Source: Pseudomonadota bacterium
GTDB lineage: Bacteria > Bdellovibrionota > UBA1018 > CAIMNF01
Direction of reading: 5' to 3'
Length of the DNA: 64,000 nucleotides
Assembly (NCBI GenBank): GCA_027486675.1
Contig: JAIXOQ010000032.1
Location: forward strand, 1-64,000
Positions 7,628 to 16,100 of the stretch are shown here, piece after piece. A model generated the notes under the pieces. That model made no database searches. It was not told the DNA's origin and saw nothing but the letters and a program-made list of their open reading frames with translations. Each line of letters starts with the position of its first letter. The first letter of the stretch is position 1. A program made the translations under genes and the position numbers.

Positions 7628-9109
7628 ATGAAAGCGCTATTTTTGTTTTCTTTTTTTGTCCAGCCTGCATTCGCGTCGGGAGAGATGCCAAAAGAGGGCT
7701 TCGCGCCACTCGCAAAAAAGACCGTACCAGCTGTTGTTAATATTTCTACCTACACTAAAGTGCGCCAGACGATGAACCCTTATGGCGATGACATCATGCG
7801 TAGGTTTTTTGAAGACTTTATGAATCCTGAGGGAGGATTTGGTGGCCCGCGCGGAGTGCGGCCTGGCCAGCCTCAGAAAGACGGCCCATCGAGGCCTCTT
7901 TCATTAGGGACTGGATTTATCGTAGATACAGATGGCTACATCCTCACCAACAACCATGTGATCCAGCAGGCAGACGAAGTCAAGATTCAGATCAATGAGA
8001 ACGACCGAGATGAGATCGTCGCTGAAATTGTGGGCCGTGATCCAGAGCTTGATGTTGCCTTGTTGAAAGTGAAAACGAAGCAAAAGCTGACTGCACTGCC
8101 TCTGGGCGATTCTGATGCGATGGAAGTGGGTGACCTAGTACTTGCTATCGGAAACCCTGTCGGTTACGGCCATACCGTGACCCATGGAATCATTTCTGCA
8201 AAAGGTCGGGAAAATCCTGAGCTCCGTTTGGCGCGCTACATACAAACGGATGCCCCGATTAATCCAGGTAATTCCGGTGGACCGTTACTCAACATGAAGG
8301 GCGAAGTTATTGGGATTAACAATGCCATCGACGCCCGCACGCAAGGCATCGGGTTTGCGATTCCTTCCAATTCTGTGAAGGCGGTGCTTGCACAATTAAA
8401 AACCAAAGGCTCTGTCACCCGCGGATACATAGGCGTGTCGGTCGGGGAGCTCACCGCCGAAATTGCTGAGCAACTGGGCTATAAAAGAGACCAACGCGGG
8501 GTTTTAGTGGCCGACGTTCAACCGGGGATGCCCGCGGCAAAAGCTGGAATTCAGGCCTACGATGTGATCACTGCGATCGAGGGCAAGTCAGTCGTGACCG
8601 CTTCAGATCTCACCTTAGCGGTTACAGCCGTTCCTGTAGGACAGACTGCAAAAGTGACGCTCTTGCGGGATCAGAAGGAGCGCACGCTTGAAGTTAAGAT
8701 CAGCGAGCGTCCAGGTGCTGTGCAAATTTCTGGCCGAGGAAAATCAGGGAAGCGAACATTGCCAGGATCAGGCGGGCAGGATCAAGCGCCCGCTACATCC
8801 GGTGCGGCACTAGATCGTTTAGGGATTCAATCCATAGAGCTTGATGCAAACGCGCGTCGGGCTTTGTCTCTTCCGTCTGAGGCGACAGGTGTTGCGATCG
8901 TAGATGTTGTGGAGGATGGGCCTGCAGATCGAGCGGGGCTAGTACCGAGAGATGTGATCTTAGATTTGGCCGGAGAAAAGATTCAATCGGTTGCGGGCTT
9001 TGATGCTGCGGCCCGCAAAGTTCGCGGAGCCACAGCGATCTTGCGCATCAAAAGGTTTCAACCGAACGGTGATGCTGCGGTGCAAGTGGTGATTGTCAGA
9101 CTCAAATAG
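7628..9109 (+). CDS. HtrA/DegP-family periplasmic serine protease
   Basis: Protein of 493 aa: signal peptide (MKALFLFSFFVQPAFA), trypsin-like protease domain and two PDZ domains. The catalytic triad is visible: His in 'LTNNHVIQQ', Asp in 'DPELDVALLKV', Ser in 'INPGNSGGPLLN'. PDZ1 starts around 'RGYIGVSVGELTAEIAEQ'; PDZ2 covers the last 90 residues ('GVAIVDVVEDGPADRAGL'). It is a periplasmic quality-control protease/chaperone. The ATG at 7628 is chosen because the signal peptide starts there; an upstream in-frame start at 7478 would add 50 residues overlapping the DUF1844 gene. DegP, DegQ and MucD are not separable from sequence alone. Confidence 0.93.
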   Translation: MKALFLFSFFVQPAFASGEMPKEGFAPLAKKTVPAVVNISTYTKVRQTMNPYGDDIMRRFFEDFMNPEGGFGGPRGVRPGQPQKDGPSRPLSLGTGFIVDTDGYILTNNHVIQQADEVKIQINENDRDEIVAEIVGRDPELDVALLKVKTKQKLTALPLGDSDAMEVGDLVLAIGNPVGYGHTVTHGIISAKGRENPELRLARYIQTDAPINPGNSGGPLLNMKGEVIGINNAIDARTQGIGFAIPSNSVKAVLAQLKTKGSVTRGYIGVSVGELTAEIAEQLGYKRDQRGVLVADVQPGMPAAKAGIQAYDVITAIEGKSVVTASDLTLAVTAVPVGQTAKVTLLRDQKERTLEVKISERPGAVQISGRGKSGKRTLPGSGGQDQAPATSGAALDRLGIQSIELDANARRALSLPSEATGVAIVDVVEDGPADRAGLVPRDVILDLAGEKIQSVAGFDAAARKVRGATAILRIKRFQPNGDAAVQVVIVRLK

Positions 9110-9119
9110 TCTATAGACC

Positions 9120-10133
9120 TTAGAAGCCCTTTGGGCGTCTGAGCGTGAGCAAAAGAGAGCTATTTTTCTTTGGAGGATTCGCGCTCCCCATCTGGGAGGG
9201 TTGAACCTCGGTTTCGTTGTTATCGAGTGCAATAAAGATTTTGTTTTTCGACAAAGCAAGACCTTCTGCAAGTCCAAATGGCTCATTGGTCACGTAAAGC
9301 GTGCGAACTTTGGGAGATCCGAAACTGAGACGACCAACGACGGTTTTGGATTTTAAATCTACTTTTGTGATCTCGTATGCATTTCTCTCCAGGACATAGA
9401 GGAAGCCATTCTCAAAAGTGATATCAGCAAAGTCATCATTCAGTTCTAGTTTTGGTTTTGAGGCGTTGTAACCGGCTGCCTCAGCGATGTAATTCTCGGA
9501 AGAGGTAATAGTGAACTGATCTTGGATATGATTTGTTTTTAGGTTTACGACGAAGATCTGTCTTGGTGCTCGTTCTTTAGCGACGTATAAGAGGCCGGAT
9601 TCGCAATCAGCGGCAATGCCCTCAAAACCGGCATTTAGTCCACCCTCTGCAACTAAGGGAAGCGCATTAAAATCAACGGGAAGGCGCCGAATGCTCTTAG
9701 TCTCTAAATTCACTTCCACAATCTGACGTATCCGCTCGTTCGCAAGGTAAATGATAGGTCCACACTTTGTGATTCCCTCAAAGTCAAAGACTTGGAATTT
9801 CTTTTCAGTAGCGACTGGAAGTGCGTTTGCTTGTTCAATGTACTCAGAAAATCCACCGAAGGTGGATAGGTCTATAAATTGACCGCTCATCATAGTTCCC
9901 GTAGTTGAAGAGATCAGCTTGTAAATGCTTGGATGCTCTGTTTTCGTATCGGTCACAGCATAGAGTTCTTTGGATTTATTCTCTAGGAACAGGCCGCTTA
10001 GCTCATGAGCCTCTTCATGGAACATGAAAGAAATATTTTTGGTCTTCGTAACTGATGCGGATGTCAGCGTTCCGCGATCAGTTTGTGCAACGGCATGCAG
10101 CGCAAAGAAGGCGATCAGAGTTAAATTCAGCAT
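9120..10133 (-). CDS. secreted beta-propeller protein (SdiA-regulated / phytase-like esterase type)
   Basis: Secreted protein of 337 aa with signal peptide 'MLNLTLIAFFALHAVAQ'. The body has repeated propeller-like strands ('LSGLFLENKSKELYAVTD', 'FEGIAADCESGLLYVAKE', 'FADITFENGFLYVLERN', 'AEGLALSKNKIFIALDN') typical of SdiA-regulated or esterase-like phytase families. Substrate is unknown. A TTGACA-type promoter lies directly upstream with the predicted transcript start next to the ATG and no ribosome-binding site, suggesting a leaderless message. It is convergent with htrA (10-bp gap). Confidence 0.72.
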   Translation of the reverse strand: MLNLTLIAFFALHAVAQTDRGTLTSASVTKTKNISFMFHEEAHELSGLFLENKSKELYAVTDTKTEHPSIYKLISSTTGTMMSGQFIDLSTFGGFSEYIEQANALPVATEKKFQVFDFEGITKCGPIIYLANERIRQIVEVNLETKSIRRLPVDFNALPLVAEGGLNAGFEGIAADCESGLLYVAKERAPRQIFVVNLKTNHIQDQFTITSSENYIAEAAGYNASKPKLELNDDFADITFENGFLYVLERNAYEITKVDLKSKTVVGRLSFGSPKVRTLYVTNEPFGLAEGLALSKNKIFIALDNNETEVQPSQMGSANPPKKNSSLLLTLRRPKGF

Positions 10134-10140
10134 GGCAGGG

Positions 10141-10170
10141 AGCCTAAGCTTGCTTGATTAAGTCTGTCAA
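10141..10170 (-). promoter_or_regulatory. sigma-70-type promoter, predicted leaderless transcript
   Basis: On the minus strand TTGACA (10165-10170) is followed by an 18-nt spacer and TAGGCT (10141-10146). The ATG at 10133 is 7 nt beyond the -10 box, so transcription would start at or next to the start codon. No Shine-Dalgarno sequence precedes the ATG. Confidence 0.45.
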
Positions 10171-10185
10171 GCTTTTCTTATAGGG

Positions 10186-11601
10186 TTACGGTATGTCGAC
10201 TTCACCGCTGAACTGGTTCGTCAGACTGGTGTCTGCGATGTCTTTGCAATCCCGGGGCTTACTATGAACCTCAGCAACCACCCCCATAGCGACAAGGCGA
10301 TTACCAATGTTTGAAATCCAACCCACCAACTTCTCGGAGTAAGTCTGAGTGGCTTTGAGTCTTTCATCCTCGGTGAGGGGCGCCCACTCCACGTCATGTG
10401 AGGAGTATCGAAAAGCCTGTTCTGCTAGGATTTTCGATAGCCGATTGCCTAGCCCGACCATGCTTTCGCCGAGTTTTTGAATTCCTTTGTTCGTTTCCTT
10501 CACGACCTTCAGACCCATTTTCGGCGCCTTAGCGTTGATCGCTATTAAACTCAGGTAAATCCCAAGCGATGCGGCCAAAGAATGGGTAATCGGGTAAGCT
10601 CCAACGGAAAACCAAAGCCCGGTCTTGTTTGAGTCCTGGAGTGCCCGCACAAAGGAGATCAAAGGTTTTGTGATCAGTTGGTAGGTGTGTCGCAGAGCGC
10701 GGTTTTCGCGGAGAAGATTGTTTCGTTGGACTCCATGGATGTTTTGTAAGCCCATGAGAAGTGCAATGTCGACGGTGGTTTGAATGAAGGATTTTTGCAT
10801 TCCTCCGACAACATTTCCTACATGCGTCACCGTAAAATCGAAAAGAAGTAATCTTGCGTAATAGAGGAGTTTTACATCCCGTTTTGCAAAGGCTTCTGCC
10901 TTCTTCAATCTTTCTTCATGGCTCAGTTGGGCCAACTCGATATCATGCAAACTATATTCTAAGTAGTGCTGAGTGAGCTTGCGCTCAATGTTGGTTATTC
11001 CTTTTAAAAAGAGATCATCCAGAGTGATATGATAGGCATTAAAGTAATAACCCACCAAAACAGACCAAAGAGTCGCTGACGTCCCAAGCAGGAGTCCATG
11101 GTGAGGGTACCAGACGAGTGCTGTGGTGACGCCTCCAATGGTACCCCAAAGAAACCCAGCGCTGCGATCTGCGCTTGTCCTCGGGGTAACAGGCACACCG
11201 GTGAGAGATGCCCATTTCTTGTACTTTTCTGCCCTCTGATCAGCGGCGGCTTCAAGTTCTTTGCTGAATTTGATTTCCTCTAACGGAGCTCCAATGGCGT
11301 CTGCAATCGCCTTTGACTGCTGTTCAAAAGCGGACTGTTCTTCTATAGTTTGAGGCGCTTCACCTGCGACGTAATTGATGTGTACGCCACCATCATTGCG
11401 TCCGTCGATTTCAAAATCGATAGAGCCGTGAATTGTTTTGTTTTCACTCGGCTTGTCCGGAGTTTCGAAAGACCGTTCTGGATGCGCTATCGCATTTAGA
11501 CTGAGCCCAAAAACCAGCGTATACGCTGCCCATGACCATTTGGAGTGCTTTGACTCGGAATGGTCCGACAGTCGCAATCTGCGGCTGAGGGGGCGGGTCA
11601 T
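10186..11601 (-). CDS. multi-pass membrane protein with internal duplication
   Basis: Unrecognised protein of 471 aa. It has a signal-like N-terminal helix (WAAYTLVFGLSLNAIA), a periplasmic acidic stretch, then several hydrophobic segments (for example 'AGFLWGTIGGVTTALVW', 'LLLGTSATLWSVLVGYYF', 'SLAASLGIYLSLIAI'). Two segments are homologous: 'YLEYSLHDIELAQLSHEERLKKA' and 'AFRYSSHDVEWAPLTEDERLKA', each preceded by an amphipathic helix, so the protein seems to arise from a duplicated unit. No known family is recognised. The start ATG overlaps the stop of a small upstream frame as ATGA and has no clear ribosome-binding site. Confidence 0.7.
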   Translation of the reverse strand: MTRPLSRRLRLSDHSESKHSKWSWAAYTLVFGLSLNAIAHPERSFETPDKPSENKTIHGSIDFEIDGRNDGGVHINYVAGEAPQTIEEQSAFEQQSKAIADAIGAPLEEIKFSKELEAAADQRAEKYKKWASLTGVPVTPRTSADRSAGFLWGTIGGVTTALVWYPHHGLLLGTSATLWSVLVGYYFNAYHITLDDLFLKGITNIERKLTQHYLEYSLHDIELAQLSHEERLKKAEAFAKRDVKLLYYARLLLFDFTVTHVGNVVGGMQKSFIQTTVDIALLMGLQNIHGVQRNNLLRENRALRHTYQLITKPLISFVRALQDSNKTGLWFSVGAYPITHSLAASLGIYLSLIAINAKAPKMGLKVVKETNKGIQKLGESMVGLGNRLSKILAEQAFRYSSHDVEWAPLTEDERLKATQTYSEKLVGWISNIGNRLVAMGVVAEVHSKPRDCKDIADTSLTNQFSGEVDIP

Positions 11602-11804
11602 TTCTGTGTGAAGGTAACTTCAAATGGTGTCGTTCTACCACCACAAAATTGCGCCAAAAATTCTGGCGAAAAGTATCCGTTTCTGTCACCGGGATTAATT
11701 ATTTTAGTTTCTTCTGGTGAGATAGCGTACTCATCTAAGCACCCTCCTACTGTTTGACTTCCGCCTTTGCGCCTCCATTGACGCTTGAGAAAGGGGTACC
11801 GCAT
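11598..11804 (-). CDS. possible small upstream ORF
   Basis: 68-residue frame whose TGA overlaps the ATG of the downstream membrane-protein gene (ATGA). This arrangement implies translational coupling and is the main reason to take it seriously. The C-terminal half reads like normal protein (SPEEt[13 protein letters not shown]), while the N-terminal half is Arg/Gly-rich and lacks a ribosome-binding site. It covers the divergent space to clpB, so it could equally be chance. Confidence 0.25.
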   Translation of the reverse strand: MRYPFLKRQWRRKGGSQTVGGCLDEYAISPEETKIINPGDRNGYFSPEFLAQFCGGRTTPFEVTFTQK

Positions 11805-11808
11805 CCAA

Positions 11809-14400
11809 ATGGCCGCTCAGTACACCAACTCATTTCAGGCGATCCTTCAAAGTGCCCAATCAGAGGCCCTTAGACGGGAACATCAAACCCTCACACCAGA
11901 GCATGTGTTGATCGCAGCCTCTGAAGCGCAGGAACAGGAAGAATCCACTGCACTGAGTTCACTCCTTGAACTTGCAGGTGTGAACTTAAAGGCGCTGCGC
12001 AGTGTGCTTGAGGGCAAACTGCGGGACCTACCCAAAGTGAGGTCTTCTCAAGGCCAGATCTATGGGTCCCCTTCTTTTAATAAGGTGATGGCTTTCGCAG
12101 AGAGCGAAATGAAAAGCCAAAAGGATGAATACTTGTCCGGAGAGCACTTTGTCTTAGCTCTTCTTTCGCCTCCTTGCGTGGATATCCCAGCCGCGCTTGC
12201 CTTAAAGGAATCTGGCCTGACCTATCAAAAGTTTAAAGCCGCCCTCACCAAAGTGCGCGGAAACAGCCGCATCCAGGACGCAGAGCCTGAAGGCAAGATG
12301 AACGTGCTTAAGAAATATTGCAGGGACCTCACGGAAGCCGCCGAACATAACAAGCTCGATCCCGTGATTGGAAGGGATGAGGAAATCAGGCGCGTGATGC
12401 AGGTTCTGTCCCGACGCAGCAAAAACAATCCTGTGCTGATCGGTGAACCTGGCGTCGGGAAAACTGCGATCGCAGAGGGGCTCGCGATTCGAATCAGCAC
12501 GGGTGATGTGCCTGAAAGCCTTAAAAAGAAGCGCGTATTGACCTTAGATTTAGGACAGCTGATTGCAGGCGCCAAGTTTCGCGGAGAATTTGAGGAACGC
12601 TTAAAGGGCGTGCTGAAAGAAGTTGCTGCCAGTGAAGGGGAGATCATCCTCTTTATCGATGAGCTGCATACCCTGGTTGGTGCAGGCGCTTCTGAAGGAT
12701 CCATGGATGCGTCCAACATGCTGAAGCCTGCGCTCTCGCGCGGTGAGCTGCATTGCATAGGAGCTACAACGTTAGATGAGTACCGAAAATACATTGAAAA
12801 AGACGCGGCTTTAGAACGCAGGTTTCAACCCGTATTTGTTGAAGAGCCAAGTGTTGAAGACACAATATCAATCCTACGAGGCCTTCGTGAGCGTTACGAA
12901 CTCCATCACGGCGTCACCATACGGGATGCAGCCCTGGTTGCCGCTGCAACACTTTCAAATCGCTACATCGCGGACCGATTCATGCCGGACAAAGCGATCG
13001 ACCTAGTCGATGAGGCCGCCTCTAAAGTTCGGATGGAGATCGACTCCAGGCCAGAGCGCGTGGATCAAATTGAACGTCGTGTTCTTCAACTTGAAGTTGA
13101 AAAACAAGCTTTAAAGAAAGAGCCGGATCCTGCGTCAAAACAGCGCTTAGAAAAAGTGGATGTCGAACTCTCTGGCCTTAAAGAAGAAAGCCAAAAGTGG
13201 AAAGCCATCTGGGAAAAGGAAAAAGAAGGCGGCCAAAAGGTCAAAGTCTTAAAGGAACAGATCGAGCGTGTGCGCATTGATTGCGAGCAGGCTGAGCGAA
13301 GAGGCGAGCTCGAGAAAGCTGCCGAACTCAAATACGGACGATTGATTGCGCTCAACAAAGAGCTTGAGGTCGCGCAGCGGGCGACCAATGAATCGGGCAC
13401 GAATTTGATCAGCCACGAAGTGACTGAAGAAAACATTGCTGACGTTGTCTCCCGCTGGACGGGGGTGCCTGTGAAGAAAATGCTCGCTGCAGAGTCACAG
13501 AAGCTTGTGACGATGGAGGTCGAACTCGCTAAACGCGTTGTCGGCCAAGCAAAAGCAATTTCTGCAGTATCGAACGCGGTGCGCAGATCGCGTGCGGGGT
13601 TACGTTCCCAGAAGAGACCGATCGGATCTTTTTTGTTCCTAGGGCCAACAGGCGTTGGAAAGACGGAAACGGCGAAAGCTTTAGCTGAATATTTATTTGA
13701 TGATGAAAACGCAATCGTGCGGATCGACATGAGTGAATACATGGAAAAACATTCTGTTTCGCGCCTGATCGGCGCACCTCCTGGATACGTGGGATACGAC
13801 GAGGGCGGGGCTTTAACGGAGGCCATTCGTCGTAGGCCTTACTCAGTGATCCTTTTAGACGAGGTTGAGAAAGCGCACACCGACGTGTTTAACGTTTTTC
13901 TTCAGGTCTTAGACGATGGAAGAATCACGGATGGTCAGGGCCGGACGGTGAATTTCTCAAATACGATCGTGATCATGACTTCAAACCTTGCGAGCGATGT
14001 GATCTTGAACGAAAAAAATCCTGTCGTGCGGGATTTAAAAGTCACGGAGCGGCTGCGTGAAGCCTTTCGTCCTGAATTCCTGAACCGCATCGATGACACA
14101 GTGATCTTTGAACACCTAGGCCGGGCAGAGGTGGAAGAAATTTTGAGTCATTATCTTGCGGACTTAAATCGCATGATGGAGGAACGAAAGCTCACGCTAA
14201 CACTATCCCAAGAAGCGAAATCCCAGTTGCTGGAAGAAGGGTATGACCGTGACTTCGGGGCGCGTCCACTCAGGCGTGTTTTTCAAAAACGCATTCAGGA
14301 TCCGCTCGCTATGGAGCTTTTAATGGGAGCCTACCCAGAAGGGTCAGTGATCGGTGCAGGGTATAACGCCAAGACTGAGCGTTTCTCGTTTCAGTCATAG
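11809..14400 (+). CDS. clpB: ATP-dependent disaggregase ClpB
   Basis: Hsp100 protein of 863 aa, the usual ClpB length. An N-terminal Clp repeat domain (about 1-150) is followed by AAA1 with Walker A '[15 protein letters not shown]' and Walker B '[14 protein letters not shown]', then the coiled-coil middle domain (about 410-520, Glu/Lys/Arg-rich), then AAA2 with '[18 protein letters not shown]' and '[11 protein letters not shown]'. It lacks ClpA/C-type features and keeps the M-domain, so ClpB. It hexamerises and works with DnaK to dissolve aggregates in the cytosol. The ATG at 11809 has AGGGG 12 bp upstream. No clear heat-shock promoter was seen in the 200-bp divergent gap. Confidence 0.96.
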   Translation: MAAQYTNSFQAILQSAQSEALRREHQTLTPEHVLIAASEAQEQEESTALSSLLELAGVNLKALRSVLEGKLRDLPKVRSSQGQIYGSPSFNKVMAFAESEMKSQKDEYLSGEHFVLALLSPPCVDIPAALALKESGLTYQKFKAALTKVRGNSRIQDAEPEGKMNVLKKYCRDLTEAAEHNKLDPVIGRDEEIRRVMQVLSRRSKNNPVLIGEPGVGKTAIAEGLAIRISTGDVPESLKKKRVLTLDLGQLIAGAKFRGEFEERLKGVLKEVAASEGEIILFIDELHTLVGAGASEGSMDASNMLKPALSRGELHCIGATTLDEYRKYIEKDAALERRFQPVFVEEPSVEDTISILRGLRERYELHHGVTIRDAALVAAATLSNRYIADRFMPDKAIDLVDEAASKVRMEIDSRPERVDQIERRVLQLEVEKQALKKEPDPASKQRLEKVDVELSGLKEESQKWKAIWEKEKEGGQKVKVLKEQIERVRIDCEQAERRGELEKAAELKYGRLIALNKELEVAQRATNESGTNLISHEVTEENIADVVSRWTGVPVKKMLAAESQKLVTMEVELAKRVVGQAKAISAVSNAVRRSRAGLRSQKRPIGSFLFLGPTGVGKTETAKALAEYLFDDENAIVRIDMSEYMEKHSVSRLIGAPPGYVGYDEGGALTEAIRRRPYSVILLDEVEKAHTDVFNVFLQVLDDGRITDGQGRTVNFSNTIVIMTSNLASDVILNEKNPVVRDLKVTERLREAFRPEFLNRIDDTVIFEHLGRAEVEEILSHYLADLNRMMEERKLTLTLSQEAKSQLLEEGYDRDFGARPLRRVFQKRIQDPLAMELLMGAYPEGSVIGAGYNAKTERFSFQS

Positions 14401-14474
14401 AGGTCGAAGAGGCTTACATCTGGGACTCCGACATTGCAATGACGTTAAATGGAAATAGCTGTCAAGAGTCAAAT

Positions 14475-14504
14475 TTGCCTTCCAAGGGATTAAACCGGTA
14501 AACT
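14475..14504 (+). promoter_or_regulatory. putative promoter of spoVG
   Basis: TTGCCT (14475-14480), 18-nt spacer, TAAACT (14499-14504). A good ribosome-binding site GGAG lies 5 bp before the ATG at 14522. The 121-bp gap after clpB shows no hairpin terminator. Confidence 0.35.
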
Positions 14505-14521
14505 AATCCTATGGAGCGGGT

Positions 14522-14848
14522 ATGGATATCACCGAAGTAAAAATATTTCCGGTGGATGAAGAGAAGCTCAAGGCTTACGTCACCATAGTCCTCGACAATT
14601 GTTTTGTGGTCCGTGATCTGAAGATCATCAGCGGTACCACAGGCCTATTTGTAGCCATGCCCAGCAAAAAAAGAGGTGATGGGTCTTACAAAGACATCGC
14701 CCATCCGCTCAATAAAGCGACCCGCATCATGTTAGAGAAAACGGTACTTGAGTCTTACTTGGCTGAGCTGAAGAAGCCGCACGGTGAGCAAGGAAATTAC
14801 TCGCAGGACTCAGAAGAAGTTTCAGATTCCAATGACACTAAAGAGTGA
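14522..14848 (+). CDS. spoVG: SpoVG family regulatory protein
   Basis: Protein of 108 aa with the SpoVG fold signature: N-terminal 'MDITEVKIFPVDEEKLKAYV', 'DNCFVVRDLKII' and 'LFVAMPSKKR' in the expected order, followed by an acidic, Ser-rich tail. SpoVG proteins bind DNA/RNA as dimers and act as broad post-transcriptional or transcriptional regulators in Firmicutes, spirochetes and some deltaproteobacterial-type lineages; the target here is unknown. It stands alone with its own candidate promoter, upstream of tRNA-Gln. Confidence 0.93.
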   Translation: MDITEVKIFPVDEEKLKAYVTIVLDNCFVVRDLKIISGTTGLFVAMPSKKRGDGSYKDIAHPLNKATRIMLEKTVLESYLAELKKPHGEQGNYSQDSEEVSDSNDTKE

Positions 14849-14854
14849 GATCGC

Positions 14855-14884
14855 TTGATCGTAGTTTTTTCCCCGTGCTACAGT
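14855..14884 (+). promoter_or_regulatory. putative promoter of tRNA-Gln
   Basis: TTGATC (14855-14860), 18-nt spacer, TACAGT (14879-14884), about 28 bp before the mature tRNA 5' end. The -35 is weak. Confidence 0.35.
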
Positions 14885-14912
14885 CATTGTTTCAATCCGC
14901 ATTTTTCCCTGG

Positions 14913-14987
14913 TGGGGCGTCGGCAAGTGGTAAGCTAGCGGATTTTGATTCCGCCATTCCTAGGTTCGAATCCTAGCGCCCCAACCA
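14913..14987 (+). tRNA. tRNA-Gln (anticodon TTG)
   Basis: A 75-nt cloverleaf with encoded CCA. The acceptor stem is TGGGGCG / CGCCCCA with discriminator A; the anticodon arm GCGGA-TTTTGAT-TCCGC gives anticodon TTG; the T arm contains GGTTCGAATCC. The 3' end of this gene is unusual in being part of a roughly 200-bp imperfect palindrome that continues downstream (separate entry), and in recurring as an 11-bp direct copy at 15385-15395. Confidence 0.95.
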
Positions 14988-15171
14988 TTTCATCTTCTAA
15001 AAATTTCCAAACACACGTCATAAGCATGAACTGATCAGGACGCTCCGGGACCTCATCCATGAGGCAGCTCAGGCCAATCCATGGCCTGAGCGTCTAGTCG
15101 CGTCTGATCAGTTCATGCTTACGACGTGTGCTCTGAGGTTTTGGAGGATGAAATGGTTGTGGCGCTAGGAT
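14970..15171. repeat. large imperfect palindrome containing the tRNA-Gln 3' end
   Basis: The left arm (14970 to about 15042) and right arm (about 15099-15171) are inverted copies. Two blocks are nearly identical: the outer block ATCCTAGCGCC[C/A]CAACCATTTCATC..., which is the tRNA 3' end with CCA plus its flank, and the inner block CACACGTC[A/G]TAAGCATGAACTGATCAG, 26 of 27 matching. Smaller hairpins sit at the tip: CCTCAT-cc-ATGAGG (15051-15064) and CTCAGGCC-aatccat-GGCCTGAG (15068-15090). In RNA the right arm could pair with the tRNA's own T/acceptor strand. No gene is present here. Confidence 0.9.
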
Positions 15172-15191
15172 GAGAAGGGCGGAAAATCGTC

Positions 15192-15217
15192 AGGCCCTTT
15201 CGGGCCTCTTTTTTTTT
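15192..15217 (+). terminator. rho-independent terminator
   Basis: AGGCCC-tttc-GGGCCT followed by CTTTTTTTTT. It is the likely end of the tRNA-Gln transcript, so the primary transcript would carry about 230 nt of palindromic trailer. Confidence 0.85.
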
Positions 15218-15249
15218 GAGCCGGATGCGAAAAAAAGATTTTACGACGT

Positions 15250-15395
15250 GGCTAGGCGGAGGAGGAGAGTGAGGCGACGACGAGCGCCTAGCCGTCGACC
15301 GGCGCAGGATGCGCTAAGGTCGCGCCGGAGCGATAGCGCAGGCCCCGAACGTCAGTGAGGGGTTGAGCACAAGATGTGCGAAACAATCCTAGCGC
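15250..15395. other. string of GC-rich hairpins with a direct copy of the tRNA-Gln 3' end
   Basis: Non-coding stretch with successive inverted repeats: GGCTAGGCG (15250-15258) with CGCCTAGCC (15285-15293); CCGGCGC (15299-15305) with GCGCCGG (15322-15328); GCACA-aga-TGTGC (15367-15379). It ends with AATCCTAGCGC (15385-15395), identical to the tRNA-Gln 3' end at 14969-14979. It lies downstream of the minus-strand regulator gene and shares blocks with 1-137. It could be a structured RNA, a 3'-UTR repeat, or the remnant of an element that used the tRNA end as an attachment site. Confidence 0.5.
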
Positions 15396-15425
15396 ACTCT
15401 TCCCAATTTTACTGGGTTTCTTTGA

Positions 15426-15956
15426 TCAGGAAGTTTTTTTGGAGTAAAGGCTGGATTCGATTCGCATTGCCAAGACTGTCCGTTTCGCTCGTTTGATTTC
15501 TTCCAGTTCTTCTTCCGCAATTCCAGAGGCTTGGTAAATTTCTTCTAGCTTGCGTTCGATTTTAGTAATTTCTAGACCGTAAGCGATAGCTCTTTGCATG
15601 ATTGTCATCACTGCATTTTGGTCAAAAGGTTTTTCCAGAAAGTCAGTTGCGTTCAGCTGAATTGCTTTTAGATAGTTTTGACTGTCTCCATATGCTGTGA
15701 GGATGACAAAGGGGACAGGATTAAAGTTAGATCGGATCTGCCGTAGGAGCTCAAACCCATCCATCTTCGGCATCTTGATGTCCGATAGAACGGCGCAGAT
15801 TTCCGGAAAGGTTTCGATCAGTTGTAGCGCCTCTTCACCGTTGCTGGCGGTTAGAATTTTGTCACAAATAGGGCTGAGAAGGTCAGCCAATATTTCATTC
15901 AGATCCTCCTCGTCTTCAACTATCAGAACAGTTCGACCTAGGTTGGTGTTTTGCAT
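15426..15956 (-). CDS. receiver-domain response regulator
   Basis: Response regulator of 176 aa with a CheY-like receiver ('LIVEDEEDLNEIL', phospho-acceptor Asp about 59 in 'AVLSDIKMPKMDG', Lys in 'FLEKPF'). The C-terminal segment of about 50 residues is helical and charged ('EITKIERKLEEIYQASGI', 'EELEEIKRAKR'), possibly a coiled coil, with no DNA-binding domain. No cognate kinase is adjacent. Its message would run into the hairpin-rich region 15250-15395. Confidence 0.9.
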   Translation of the reverse strand: MQNTNLGRTVLIVEDEEDLNEILADLLSPICDKILTASNGEEALQLIETFPEICAVLSDIKMPKMDGFELLRQIRSNFNPVPFVILTAYGDSQNYLKAIQLNATDFLEKPFDQNAVMTIMQRAIAYGLEITKIERKLEEIYQASGIAEEELEEIKRAKRTVLAMRIESSLYSKKTS

Positions 15957-16060
15957 CTATATCTTAATCATAAGGCTAGTTTCGATCGTCTATGAGCCTT
16001 TTTGTGGGCGAGTCACGCCCCTTCTTCTTACCGTAAAGAAGACCGCTTAAGCTCCTTAAG

Positions 16061-16089
16061 TTGACAGAAAACGTCTGTAGATCTATGCT
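16061..16089 (+). promoter_or_regulatory. strong sigma-70-type promoter, predicted leaderless transcript
   Basis: TTGACA (16061-16066), exact 17-nt spacer, TATGCT (16084-16089). The start codon at 16101 is only 11 nt beyond the -10 box, leaving about 5 nt of leader and no Shine-Dalgarno sequence. Confidence 0.7.
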
Positions 16090-16100
16090 TCGCCCAACTC

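Noticed and set aside
12225-13826. Two long open frames on the minus strand opposite clpB
   Set aside because: They lie wholly within a well-supported ClpB gene; Ser/Pro/Phe-rich translations are typical of antisense shadows.
14849-14870. GATC-gctt-GATC followed by T-run as spoVG terminator
   Set aside because: A 4-bp stem is too weak; the T-run lies in the spacer of the candidate tRNA promoter.
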